Shown here: positions 27,337-36,082 of the stretch, piece by piece
Numbering within the stretch: the first letter of the stretch is position 1
Layout of the letters: the number at the start of each line of letters is the position of its first letter
Assembly: GCF_006636205.1 (NCBI RefSeq)
Contig: NZ_VIGB01000003.1
Span: 2,728,001-2,792,000 of the forward strand
Direction: 5' to 3'
Origin: Kitasatospora acidiphila
Lineage (GTDB): Bacteria > Actinomycetota > Actinomycetes > Streptomycetales > Streptomycetaceae
DNA length: 64,000 nt
The notes under the pieces: model-generated
Told to the model about the DNA's origin: nothing
Databases searched by the model: none
The model's input: the letters and a program-made list of their open reading frames with translations, nothing else
Program-made: the position numbers and the translations under genes

Positions 27337-28026
27337 GTGATCATCCTGGGCTTCGCGTTCCCCCTTGTGTGCTGGGCATTGGCGGCCCGAACGGCCAGGG
27401 TGGGCTGGATCACCGCGACCGTGCTTGTGCTGTGCGCGGCGGCCGGGATCGCGCTGGCGGAGGAGTGGATTTTCGTCGGCGCGAAGGTCACGCTGCTGCT
27501 GGTGTTCGCGTTGGCGACCGTGGCGGTCCTCATCGCGGGCATCGTTGTCGAGGGGCGTCGCGTCGGAGTGCGCAAGCTGAGATCGTCCGGGGTTCGGGGC
27601 GTCCTCGGCCTGATCCTCTCGACCCTCTACTGCGTCATCGGCCTCGGCTACATCCTGCTGACCGCCTTCCTGCTCGTGGTCAACGGGCCGTTGGCCTCCA
27701 CCCCTTCCAGTGCGGAGGTACTGCCCCTGCCCGCCGGGCTGGCCGTCACGGAAAACCGCGAGGGCTGCGACTCCGGTTCGCAGACGATCTGCTCGCGGGA
27801 AATCCAGGTGCGGAGCACGACAGGACTCCCTGATGACGCGGTGGTCCGACAGCTCCAAGACCACTTGACGCAGACGGGCTGGCAGTTGGCCCCGGACACC
27901 CCGGCCGGCAGCTGGAACGGCTGCCGCGCCGAAGGCTGGCTGCTCGACCGGCAGCAGGTGTGCGTCGACGTCCAGGACGGTCAGCGCGGGGTGTCCGTGC
28001 TCGTGGAGACCACCGATTCCTGGTAG
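27337..28026 (+). CDS. hypothetical membrane protein
   Basis: 229 residues with a GTG start at 27337 and no clear ribosome binding site. Residues 1-115 contain four hydrophobic segments (IILGFAFPLVCWAL, ITATVLVLCAAAGIAL, VTLLLVFALATVAVLIAGIV, VLGLILSTLYCVIGLGYILL). The remaining about 110 residues form an extracytoplasmic domain with paired cysteines (CDSGSQTIC, GCRAEGWLL, VCVDV) and a final VSVLVETTDSW. No family recognised. Located in the accessory region. Confidence 0.65.
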   Translation: MIILGFAFPLVCWALAARTARVGWITATVLVLCAAAGIALAEEWIFVGAKVTLLLVFALATVAVLIAGIVVEGRRVGVRKLRSSGVRGVLGLILSTLYCVIGLGYILLTAFLLVVNGPLASTPSSAEVLPLPAGLAVTENREGCDSGSQTICSREIQVRSTTGLPDDAVVRQLQDHLTQTGWQLAPDTPAGSWNGCRAEGWLLDRQQVCVDVQDGQRGVSVLVETTDSW

Positions 28027-28047
28027 ACCCCGTCGGTCCCCTTCGAA

Positions 28048-28080
28048 CCGGATCGGGCCGTTGCGGACGACCCGATCCGG
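28048..28080. terminator. inverted repeat after the membrane protein gene
   Basis: Perfect 10-bp arms (28048-28057 and 28071-28080) with a 13-base loop lie 21 bases after the stop, and ahead of the convergent oxidoreductase remnant. Probably a bidirectional terminator. Confidence 0.6.
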
Positions 28081-28107
28081 CCTGCGGACGCCGGGCCGGC
28101 AGCCGAC

Positions 28108-28380
28108 TCAGTAGCCGACGGTGAACCGGCGTTGGACGAAGCGAGGCAGCTCCGTCTCGTCCAGCAGGGCGACTGCGGCGTCCTCCGCCGAGATCCGGTT
28201 CAGGCCGCCGGCGTCCCGTACGGGCTGGTCGCCGCCGATGCGGAAGCGACCGGTGCGCTCGCCGGGGGCGATCTGCTCGGCGGGGCTGAAGTAGGTCCAC
28301 AGCCGGTTCGATGTGCGCAGGACGTTCAGCGCTTCTCGGTGGCGGCGTACGGCTGCGGCGTACTGGCGGGGCAGGCCGGG
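28108..28380 (-). pseudogene. NAD(P)H-binding (NmrA/SDR-like) oxidoreductase, C-terminal fragment
   Basis: About 88 residues match the end of atypical SDR/NmrA-type oxidoreductases: HREALNVLRTSNRLWTYFSP, then GERTGRFRIGGDQ, RISAEDAAVALLDE and the terminal RRFTVGY. The Rossmann-fold N-terminal half with its NADP motif is missing, and homology stops at about 28380 where the TetR fragment begins on the opposite strand. Confidence 0.75.
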
Positions 28381-28382
28381 CC

Positions 28383-28504
28383 TGGTCACGCTGGAGATCT
28401 ACGGCCACCTGCGCGCCCAGACACTCTCGCCGGACAAGCTCTTCCAGGCCGAACTCGGCCATTTGGTGAGATCGTTGGGTCTCGACCCCAGTGCTCCGGT
28501 GTGA
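28383..28504 (+). pseudogene. TetR family regulator, C-terminal fragment
   Basis: Reading GLVTLEIYGHLRAQTLSPD, KLFQAELGHLVRSLGL and the stop at 28504, this is the last part of a TetR C-terminal domain (compare the usual HGLVSLEIxGxL...LFxAEL). The DNA-binding half is gone. It abuts the oxidoreductase fragment head to head. The original locus was probably a divergent tetR/oxidoreductase pair whose middle was deleted. Confidence 0.65.
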
Positions 28505-28659
28505 CCTCGCGATCTCGCGCCGGTCGCTTCCCCGGTCCCGCCGGATCCCCGCACAACAGGTCCGAGCCAAAACCATCGTCGGCCGGCACCGCGGCGCCTG
28601 AGGTTGCGAAGGTCCGACCGGCTATGCCCGGGCGGCGTGACCACCCACCGGCGCTCAAG

Positions 28660-29145
28660 TCAGGCTTCCTGTTGGGCTACCGGAAGTGAGAATCTCACTT
28701 TGGGCCGGGCTTGGGCCCCCGCGCGGTGGTAGAAGCGGATGGCGTCGGTGTTCCAGTCGGGCGTCTGCCACTGTATTCGTGCGGCGCCGCGGGCTGCTGC
28801 CGCGTCCCTCACGGTGTTGAGCAGGGCGTGCCCCCAGCCCTCACCCCGGTGTGGTTCGGTGACGAACAGGCAGTCCAGATGGACGTGGTCGCTTGCCTGC
28901 CAGGTGGAGAACTCCCGGGAGTAGGTGGCGTAACCGATCAGTTCGCCTCCGTGGTCGACTACGAGGCACCAGGCTCTCGGGTCTGCCGAGAACAGCACGG
29001 GTTCCAGGCGGGTGGCGAGATCAGCGGGCACGGGGTCGGCGCGTTCGAAGGCTGCGTGGGCGGCGCACAGGCGGGCTATCGCCGGCAGGTCGGCCGCGGT
29101 GGCCGGACGGATCACGCCGCCCGGCCGTACGTCGTCCCTCAGCAT
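28660..29145 (-). CDS. GNAT family N-acetyltransferase
   Basis: 161 residues. GNAT features: IRPATAADLPAIARLCAAHA at the N-terminus, the beta4 strand DHVHLDCLFVTEPHRGEGWG with the acetyl-CoA-binding R/QxxGxG/A-like PHRGEGWGHALL, and NTDAIRFYHRAGAQ. The ATG at 29145 overlaps the rhodanese stop (ATGCTGA), so the two genes are translationally coupled. Substrate unknown. Confidence 0.85.
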   Translation of the reverse strand: MLRDDVRPGGVIRPATAADLPAIARLCAAHAAFERADPVPADLATRLEPVLFSADPRAWCLVVDHGGELIGYATYSREFSTWQASDHVHLDCLFVTEPHRGEGWGHALLNTVRDAAAARGAARIQWQTPDWNTDAIRFYHRAGAQARPKVRFSLPVAQQEA

Positions 29146-29624
29146 GCGCAGGAGATGCCCGAGCGCGGGGCGGTCAGGTCGTCGACAGGGCGCTGCTCGG
29201 CACCGGTGGCGCAGTCGTAGGCGAAGCCCTCGCGTGCCCAGTACTCGAAGCCGCCGAGCATTTCCTTGACCTGGTAGCCGAGGCGGGCGAAGGCCAGCGC
29301 CGCGCGGGTCGCGCCGTTGCAGCCGGGGCCCCAGCAGTAGGTGACCACGGTCTGGACCGGGTCGATCAACTGCGGGGCCAGGTCGGCGATCTGTGCGGTG
29401 GGAATGTGGAGGGCGCCGGGGATGTGACCCTGGTCCCAGGCGACCCGGCTGCGGGTGTCGACCACCACGACGCCGGGTGCGCCGGATGCCAGATCGGCGT
29501 GGACGTCGGAGACATCCGCCTCGAAGGCGAGACGGGCGGCGTAGTGGGCGGCGGCCTCAGCCGGTGCAGCGGCGGGCACGCTCAGGACGGCGCTGGTGAT
29601 CTCGGCGGAAGCGGTGGCAGACAT
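29139..29624 (-). CDS. rhodanese-like domain protein
   Basis: 161 residues from ATG 29624. A single rhodanese domain: VVVVDTRSRVAWDQGHIPGALHIP, then the active-site loop TYCWGPGCNGATRAAL with the catalytic Cys, and MLGGFEYWAREGF. It may transfer sulfur to a thiol acceptor. It lies 172 bases downstream of the GlxA-type regulator on the same strand and is coupled to the GNAT gene, so the regulator probably controls both. Confidence 0.88.
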   Translation of the reverse strand: MSATASAEITSAVLSVPAAAPAEAAAHYAARLAFEADVSDVHADLASGAPGVVVVDTRSRVAWDQGHIPGALHIPTAQIADLAPQLIDPVQTVVTYCWGPGCNGATRAALAFARLGYQVKEMLGGFEYWAREGFAYDCATGAEQRPVDDLTAPRSGISCAC

Positions 29625-29796
29625 GCGGGGTACCTCTTGTTCTTGCTGGTCGGAACGGGGTCCTGTGGGCCGTACCGGGTGTCCCCGGCTGGCGATGGCT
29701 CCATCCTCCGATCCCCGGGGCCGCCCCAACGAGTGGCGTAAACGCCTCAGGTCGTCAAGATTCCGCCAGCCGTTCCGCCAGCCGTACGGAGCAACC

Positions 29797-30776
29797 TCAT
29801 GAGTAAGCGGGGACGTTGGTGAACGTCTTGCGGTAAGCCGTGGGCGTCGTACGCATCTGGCGGGTGAAGTGGTGCCGGTACGTCGCGGCGCTGTCGAAAC
29901 CGACCGCGGCGGCAACCTCGTCCACGGTGCCCTCAGCGGACTCGAGCAGTGGCAGGCTGGCAGCCACCCGCTGGGCGATGACCCAGCGCATCGGGCTCAC
30001 GCCGTTGCGGCGGGTGAAGTGCCTCAAGTACGAGCGTTCCGACATGCACGCGACCCGGGCCAGGGCGGGCACGGACAGCGGTGTGTGCAGATGGCTCAGC
30101 GCCCAGTTCATGCTCTTCGTGACGCCGTCGTCTTCGGGGCCGATCTCTCCCACCGCCGCCTCGATGTACTGGGCCTGCCCGCCCTCGCGGTGCGGCGCAA
30201 CGACGAAGCGGCGCGCCACCGCGTTGGCGACGGCCGCACCGTGATCGGCCCGGACCAGGTAGAGGCACAGGTCGATGCCGGCCGCGCTGCCCGCGCTGGT
30301 GAGGACATCGCCGTTGTCGACGTACAGCACGTCGGGGTCGACCTCGATCCCGGGATGCCGTTCGGCAAGCGCACGGGCGTAGCGCCAGTGGGTGGTGGCG
30401 CGCCGCCCCTCCAGCAGGCCGGTCGCGGCCAGCGCGAACGCCCCCGAACAGATCGATACCAGGCGCGCCCCCTCGCATGGGCCCGCAGCAGCGCTTCCAC
30501 CAGGGTGGGCGAGACCTCCGCCCCGGCCTCGGCCACCCCCGGCACGATTACCGTGTCCGCCGCGGCCAGCGCATCGAGCCCGTGCTCGGCGCGCAGCGTG
30601 AACCCGCCAACCGCCCGCAGATCCCGGCCGGGGTCCTCGGCGCATACCCTCAGCTCGTACCAGGGCAGGTCTCCCAACTCGGGCCGGGACAGGCCGAAAA
30701 CCTCCACCACCACGCCCAGCTCGAACGGCGCCATTCCATCGAAGGCCAGTACAGCCACCACATGTGTCTTCGGCAT
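29797..30776 (-). CDS. GlxA-type AraC family transcriptional regulator, apparent frameshift near 30471
   Basis: The start MPKTHVVAVLAFDGMAPFELG (ATG 30776) opens a DJ-1/PfpI-like domain in one frame up to about residue 102. The second frame continues with GARLVSICSGAFALAATGLL, containing the nucleophile-elbow Cys of that domain. Two C-terminal AraC helix-turn-helices follow (VPALARVACMSERSYLRHF, VDEVAAAVGFDSAATYRHHF). Adding one base in the GGGGG run near 30471 joins them into about 326 residues. Precedes the rhodanese gene in the same direction. Confidence 0.85.
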
Positions 30777-31070
30777 GGCTGGACCCTAACCAACACCAAG
30801 ATCCATCCGTCCCAGGCGCGGGCAGCAAGACGCCGTCCTGGCCTGCGGTACCCGGCGGTGGTCAGCGCCCGCCCAGGGCGGCGACCACCGTGACGAGGGC
30901 TGGCTGGTCCTGGAGACCGGCCGGCGGCTCGCCGGTACCGGCTGCCCGCGACCCAGGGGCGGCGAATCAGCGCCCCTGCCCGGCCCGCTGGTCCGGGACG
31001 GGCTTCATGCCCTTCCCACGCAACCCGGACCTGGCCGTGCCGCGAACCTGCAGCTCAGGGCCGATCCGAT
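30777..31070. other. 294-bp stretch with no recognised feature
   Basis: It lies between the GlxA-type regulator start and ung copy B. GC-rich, open in several frames, but with no family signature, ribosome binding site or strong hairpin that I can defend. It must hold the promoter of the regulator-rhodanese-GNAT genes. Confidence 0.5.
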
Positions 31071-31531
31071 CTACGGGAGCCGCCAGTCCACCGGCTGCGC
31101 GCCCTGCTTGACCAGCAGGTCGTTCGCGCGGCTGAACGGACGGGAGCCGAAGAAGCCGTAGCTCGCCGACATCGGGCTCGGGTGCGCCGACTCCACCGCC
31201 GGCACCTGCCCCAGCAGCGGGCGCAGGTTGCGGGCGTCGCGGCCCCAGAGGATCGCCACCAGCGGGCCGCCCCGAGCCACCAGGGCGCGGATCGCCTGCT
31301 CGGTGACCTCTTCCCAGCCCTTGCCCCGGTGCGCCGCCGGCTTACCGGGCGCCGTCGTCAGCGCCCGGTTCAGCAGCAGCACGCCCTGCTGCGTCCACGG
31401 CGTCAGGTCCCCGTTGCCGGGCGGCGGGCAGCCGAGGTCCTCGCCCATCTCCCGGTAGATGTTGATCAGACTGCCGGGCAGCGGCCGCACCTCGGGCGCC
31501 ACCGAGAAGCTCAGGCCCACCGCGTGACCGG
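31071..31531 (-). pseudogene. uracil-DNA glycosylase, 5'-truncated copy B (461-bp direct repeat of intact ung)
   Basis: About 150 C-terminal residues of UNG are intact ([17 protein letters not shown], the [13 protein letters not shown] substrate loop, PVDWRLP end), but the first 75, including the catalytic GQDPYP motif, are missing. It aligns without gaps to 45296-45756, a constant offset of 14,225. It is identical base for base from 31276 to 31531, with scattered differences toward the gene's 3' end. Left of the stop, the flank resembles copy A rather than the intact gene. Confidence 0.92.
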
Positions 31532-31563
31532 AGAACGGGTGCGGGAGAGGGAGTTGTGGGTGC

Positions 31564-32883
31564 TTACGCGTGCTGGCGTGCGAATCCGGGGGCGAGCTGG
31601 TCGGCGGTGGTGTAACCGAGTGTGAGGCCAGCTGCGATGGCCAGGCCGATGGCCGCGGCTTGGCCGATGGTCAGCAGGCCGGGGGCGAGTTGGCCGTGGC
31701 TGAGGTAGAGCATGCCCTGGTAGATGGTGTAGCCGGGGGCGAGCGGTGCGATGCCCGCGACGGTGAGCAGCAGTGCCGGGGTGTTGGTGCGGTGTGCGAG
31801 GGCCTGGGTGCCGAGGCCGACGAGGGTGGCCGCGACCGCTGCGGCCAGGGGCGGCGGGAGGTGGTACTCCTGCCAGAGCACCAGGTAGACGGTCCAGGAC
31901 AGGGCACCGGCCAGGCCCGCGGTGAGTAGGTTCCACCGGGTCGCCTGGAGGCAGAAGGCTAGGCAGACGCAGACCATCATCGCCGCCGGGGCCTCCAGGG
32001 CGAGTGCGGTCCAGCCGTGCAGGGGGAAGTCGCCCGGCTGGACCTGTGGGGCCCGCAGCCCGGAGCGCACCGCTGTGTAGAGGACCGCTCCCACTCCGGC
32101 GACGATCGCGGCGACGGTCATCGCCGCTTCCATGGCGCGTGCTGCGGCGGTGACCAGGTACCCGGCCATGGCGTCCTGCACTCCGCTGACGAAAGCCAGG
32201 CCCGGCAGCAGCATCGCGATGCCGCCCGCGACGACGAGCGGTGCCTGGGTGGTCGCGTCGGTGAGGAAGAGCGCCGTTGCGGTGGCGGTGGCCACGGCTC
32301 CTCCCAGGACCACCTGGTGGAATCCGGGCACGCGGCGGTGCGACAGGTACTGGTTGGCGCGATCGATGAAGGCGGCCACTACGGCGGCAGCGACGAACGC
32401 AGTCGGCCCGCCGCCCAGCATCACGGTGAAGAAGCCACCCAGGGCCGCCCAGGCCAGGGTGACCTGCCAGGCGGGGTGGGCCGGTCGGGCAGCCTCGATC
32501 TGCGCCAGGCGGGACCGCGCGCCGTGGACGTCCAGGGAGCCCCACCCGACCTGTTCGACGAAGTGGTGGACGGCATCGATGCGCGAGTAGTCGAGGGCAG
32601 TGGTGCGCACAACCCGGACCTCGGTCATGGGTACCGCTCGCGGCCCGCTGCGGTAGGACAGCGAGAGGGTGCCGGCGGTGACGTCCGCCGCACAGCCGTG
32701 CAGTCCCAGGGCAGCCGCCATCGCGGTCGTCGTCGCCACGACGTCGGCCGCCGGCGCGCCGCTGGCCAGCAGCAGTTCGCCGGTGCGCAGGGCGAGTAGC
32801 AGAAGTTCGCCGGCCTCCTCGTGCACCGGGGTGGTGCGGCGAACGAACTGGCGGACGGTCAGGGGCTCGTACATGGTGGTCAT
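31564..32883 (-). CDS. threonine/serine exporter (ThrE) family membrane protein
   Basis: 439 residues from ATG 32883. The N-terminal soluble domain contains [21 protein letters not shown] and [20 protein letters not shown], typical of the ThrE/YjjP family. About ten membrane segments follow, including [37 protein letters not shown] and [13 protein letters not shown]. The longer upstream frame (to 33153) is not supported. Likely exports small amino acids or related metabolites. The gene ends 33 bases from ung copy B. Confidence 0.88.
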   Translation of the reverse strand: MTTMYEPLTVRQFVRRTTPVHEEAGELLLLALRTGELLLASGAPAADVVATTTAMAAALGLHGCAADVTAGTLSLSYRSGPRAVPMTEVRVVRTTALDYSRIDAVHHFVEQVGWGSLDVHGARSRLAQIEAARPAHPAWQVTLAWAALGGFFTVMLGGGPTAFVAAAVVAAFIDRANQYLSHRRVPGFHQVVLGGAVATATATALFLTDATTQAPLVVAGGIAMLLPGLAFVSGVQDAMAGYLVTAAARAMEAAMTVAAIVAGVGAVLYTAVRSGLRAPQVQPGDFPLHGWTALALEAPAAMMVCVCLAFCLQATRWNLLTAGLAGALSWTVYLVLWQEYHLPPPLAAAVAATLVGLGTQALAHRTNTPALLLTVAGIAPLAPGYTIYQGMLYLSHGQLAPGLLTIGQAAAIGLAIAAGLTLGYTTADQLAPGFARQHA

Positions 32884-33079
32884 CGGGTCGTGTTCTCGTC
32901 GAGCAGCCGCTCGAGCGGCTGGAATCCGTTGTCGGCGCTCTGCCGGTCGCCGGTCACAAAATCGACTCACTGGTTCAGCGAGCTCATGGGAAGCCTTACG
33001 AGCAGTTCCGGCAGGAGGTTCAACGTGATGTGCGTCTCGGCGCACGATCACGCACGAAGCTTCCTGGCGTTTGACGGCC

Positions 33080-35872
33080 TCACGCCTCCGTTCGCAGCAT
33101 CGCCGCCACTGCGAGTTCGACGCGCGAGGACTTGCCGAGCTTGGCCATGACACGCGACACGTGGGTCTGCGCCGTTCGGCGGGAAACGTACAGTCGCTCG
33201 GCGATCTGTGGATTCGAGCAGCCTTCGGCGACCATCGACAGGACGAGTTGCTCCGTCTTCGTCAGAGCGTCCCAACCGGTCGCCGCTTTGGACGGTGCTC
33301 TTCGACTTTCGAGCGTGAGCCCTTCGAGCGAAAGCCGTCCCTCCGCCCTGCGGACATCCCAGTCAGCGCCGAGCATGGCATATGTCCGCACGGCTTGGGA
33401 CATGAGAGTGCCGGCTTGGTTCGGCTGGCCCGCACGGGCTCGAAGCACTGCTTCGTTCTCCTGAGCAAACGCCATGAACAGCGGGCGCCCTGCGGATCGG
33501 TAGGCATCGGCGGATTCTGTCAGCAGCGAGCAGTCCGCTTCAGCGAGCCCACGGCAGAGAGCCGCGGTCCCACGCTTGTTCGGGCTGGGCTGGAAGGCGG
33601 CGATCTCGCGCGCGGACGCTTCCAGCGCCGCGAGCCGGTCCGTGCGCCCCAGGCAGAAGGCGAGCCGCGCAGCGTCCGGGAAGACGTGGTCGAGCATCAG
33701 CACCTCCGTCAGGCGGTCCGAATCCCACAGGAACGACTCGAGCAGCTGGAAAGCACCCGCGGAGTCACCGTCCGCGTCCCGGGCCATGGCCCGTGCCCAC
33801 CTGTGGAGATACTCGGTATACGAATACGCCCGGAGATCCAGCGGTGCGGTACTGACGAAGTCCGTGTGCTCCGTCCGCTGACCCCTGCGGATGTTGATCA
33901 TCGCCGCGAGCGCCCGGAGATCAGGCCCGACGTCGAGCGGGTCACTTGCGTCCAGACCGGTCTGGACCGCTGTCTGCGCATCGTCCCAGTTTCCACGCAG
34001 GAACTCGAGGTTGGCGATGGCCGACTGGTGCCAGGTCAGGAAGGCTCCCCCAGCACTCTCACTCTGGCGTACACCTTCACGGAAGTCCTCGTACGCCTCG
34101 GTCGCCCGATCGAGGTCGGCCAGACAGAATCCACGTGCCATGTGCGGGGAGAGCTGGACATCGGGCTGGGTCTCGCGGCCGCCCAATGCGACGAACGCCT
34201 CGTCGACGAGGTCGAGGGCCTCTTCGACGCGTCTCGTGACCAGCAGGACGGCCGCGCGCGTGGTGAGACCGTACGCGGTGGCGTAGGCATCGCCGCTCTG
34301 CCGTCCGCCAGTCACTGCGAGGCCGGCAGCGCGCTCGGCCTCGTCCAGCCGAACCATGAGATGCAGCGCCTGTGCCTCAAGGGCGCGGAACCGTGCAGCC
34401 TGCGCACGCGAAATGCCCTCCCGTTCCGCTGCTGCGCGTACGACCGCCACCGTCTCCAGCACTCGCCCCTGCTGCAGGACCGCCTGGGCGAGCCACCATC
34501 GCACCACCCCCTCCTGTTCGACCGGCAACGGCCGGGCGAGGAGTAGTTGAGCGGCCCGCTCGGCCTCGGGAAGTCGTCCGGCCCACATCAGGGCGCGGAC
34601 GAGCTCGAAGTCCAGCTCGTCCGACGGCGAGCGGTCCCGTGCGCGGTGCAACAGCTCGACAGCGAGTCTGGGCGCGCGGACCAGAAGCGAGTCCAGCGCG
34701 CCGCGCAGCCACTCCACGTCCCGCTCGCTGAGCTGCGAGGTTTCCAGGAGGTGCTCGGCGACGCGCTCGACGGGAGCGTTCATCGCAGCCAGTGCGACAC
34801 CGATCTGCTGGTGCAGAGCCGTACGGACGGCGTGCGAGTAGCTCTGCACCACGACGCGGCGGATCAGGTCGTGCCGGAATGCCAGCAGACCACCGCGTTC
34901 CTCCAACACGCCCGCCGCGATCGCCTCTGCCACTGGCGTCAGCAGCTCGGTCACCGGACGCTGGAGGACGGCGGTCATCTCAGCCGCGCTGAAGGCACGG
35001 CCGAGTAGTGCCACGATCTTCAGCATCTCGCGGGTGCCGGCGCTGAGGGACCCGAGCCGTTGGAATATCGCCGCGTTGAGTGGGCCCGGCACCGATGAGT
35101 CCCCGCCGTCGACCTCCTCGACGGGACTCCCGGCATCGAAGCCGTCGGCACCGGCCCGTGCCGAGATCAGCTCGATCACGTAGAGGGGATTGCCTGCCGC
35201 GCCCGCCACCAGCTCTCGCAGACGGTCCCCCGGACGCACGCCCGTGAGCTCCGCGACCAGCTCGGCGACCTTGTCCTCGTCCAAGGGTCCGAGGGTGACG
35301 GTCGGCACCTTGTGCTCTTCCAGGCTCAGCAGGAGTCGGCTGACCGGACCGGGTTCCGGAGCGGGACGGCTGGTCAGCAGGACGAGGAGCGGCAGCTGGT
35401 CCAGAGCCCTGGCGAGGCGGTGGATGACGGCCAGACTCGCCGCGTCCGCCCAGTGCACGTCGTCCACCAACAGGGCGACCGGCCCCGCCGAGCACCAGTC
35501 GTCCAGCGAGGAGAGGATGGCCTCGGCGATCAGAAACTCCTGACCAGCGGCTCCGGCCAGTGCGCCCACCCGCTCGTCACCTCGCATCAGACTCCGGATC
35601 CGTGCAAGACCCGGACGCTCCGCTGTGTCCGTACCAAGGCAGTCACTCAGCGCGGCGAACGGCAGCCAATGATCCATCTCACTGGCCTGCCCACGCAGCA
35701 CGGAGATCCCGGCCCCGCGGCAGAGGGTCTCGGCCACGTCGAGCATGGCGGACTTCCCGATCCCAGGCTCACCCCGAAGCACCATCGCCCGGCCCTGCCC
35801 TGCGGCCACCTGTTGAACCAGCAGATCCAACCGGGCCTGCTCGTCGTCACGGCCGCACAAAGCCGTCGCCAT
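33080..35872 (-). CDS. LAL-type LuxR family transcriptional regulator
   Basis: 930 residues. The N-terminal AAA ATPase has Walker A LRGEPGIGKSAML (about 33-45) and Walker B VALLVDDVHWAD. The middle is a helical TPR/MalT-like region (repeated AERAA, EALDLVDEAF segments). The last 65 residues are a LuxR helix-turn-helix (LTKTEQLVLSMVAEGCSNPQIAERL, AQTHVSRVMAKLGKSSRVEL). Such large regulators activate nearby operons on binding ATP and an inducer. Divergent from a second LAL gene with 210 bases between them. Confidence 0.93.
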   Translation of the reverse strand: MATALCGRDDEQARLDLLVQQVAAGQGRAMVLRGEPGIGKSAMLDVAETLCRGAGISVLRGQASEMDHWLPFAALSDCLGTDTAERPGLARIRSLMRGDERVGALAGAAGQEFLIAEAILSSLDDWCSAGPVALLVDDVHWADAASLAVIHRLARALDQLPLLVLLTSRPAPEPGPVSRLLLSLEEHKVPTVTLGPLDEDKVAELVAELTGVRPGDRLRELVAGAAGNPLYVIELISARAGADGFDAGSPVEEVDGGDSSVPGPLNAAIFQRLGSLSAGTREMLKIVALLGRAFSAAEMTAVLQRPVTELLTPVAEAIAAGVLEERGGLLAFRHDLIRRVVVQSYSHAVRTALHQQIGVALAAMNAPVERVAEHLLETSQLSERDVEWLRGALDSLLVRAPRLAVELLHRARDRSPSDELDFELVRALMWAGRLPEAERAAQLLLARPLPVEQEGVVRWWLAQAVLQQGRVLETVAVVRAAAEREGISRAQAARFRALEAQALHLMVRLDEAERAAGLAVTGGRQSGDAYATAYGLTTRAAVLLVTRRVEEALDLVDEAFVALGGRETQPDVQLSPHMARGFCLADLDRATEAYEDFREGVRQSESAGGAFLTWHQSAIANLEFLRGNWDDAQTAVQTGLDASDPLDVGPDLRALAAMINIRRGQRTEHTDFVSTAPLDLRAYSYTEYLHRWARAMARDADGDSAGAFQLLESFLWDSDRLTEVLMLDHVFPDAARLAFCLGRTDRLAALEASAREIAAFQPSPNKRGTAALCRGLAEADCSLLTESADAYRSAGRPLFMAFAQENEAVLRARAGQPNQAGTLMSQAVRTYAMLGADWDVRRAEGRLSLEGLTLESRRAPSKAATGWDALTKTEQLVLSMVAEGCSNPQIAERLYVSRRTAQTHVSRVMAKLGKSSRVELAVAAMLRTEA

Positions 35873-36082
35873 CGATGTCTCCGTTGTCTTCCTGTCATCC
35901 GACCATCACGGAGCTCGCCGTGAGCCGCCCCGGCAGGCGATCCCTGCAGCGGCCCGAATATGGCACCCCATCGACGCCCAGTCCCCAGGACGACAAATCG
36001 GGTCAGAACGCGCCATGCTACTACTCCCGCGCGTCGCCAAGACGACGCACTCGCGCTACAGCCGGTGAGGTACCTTCTCCGG

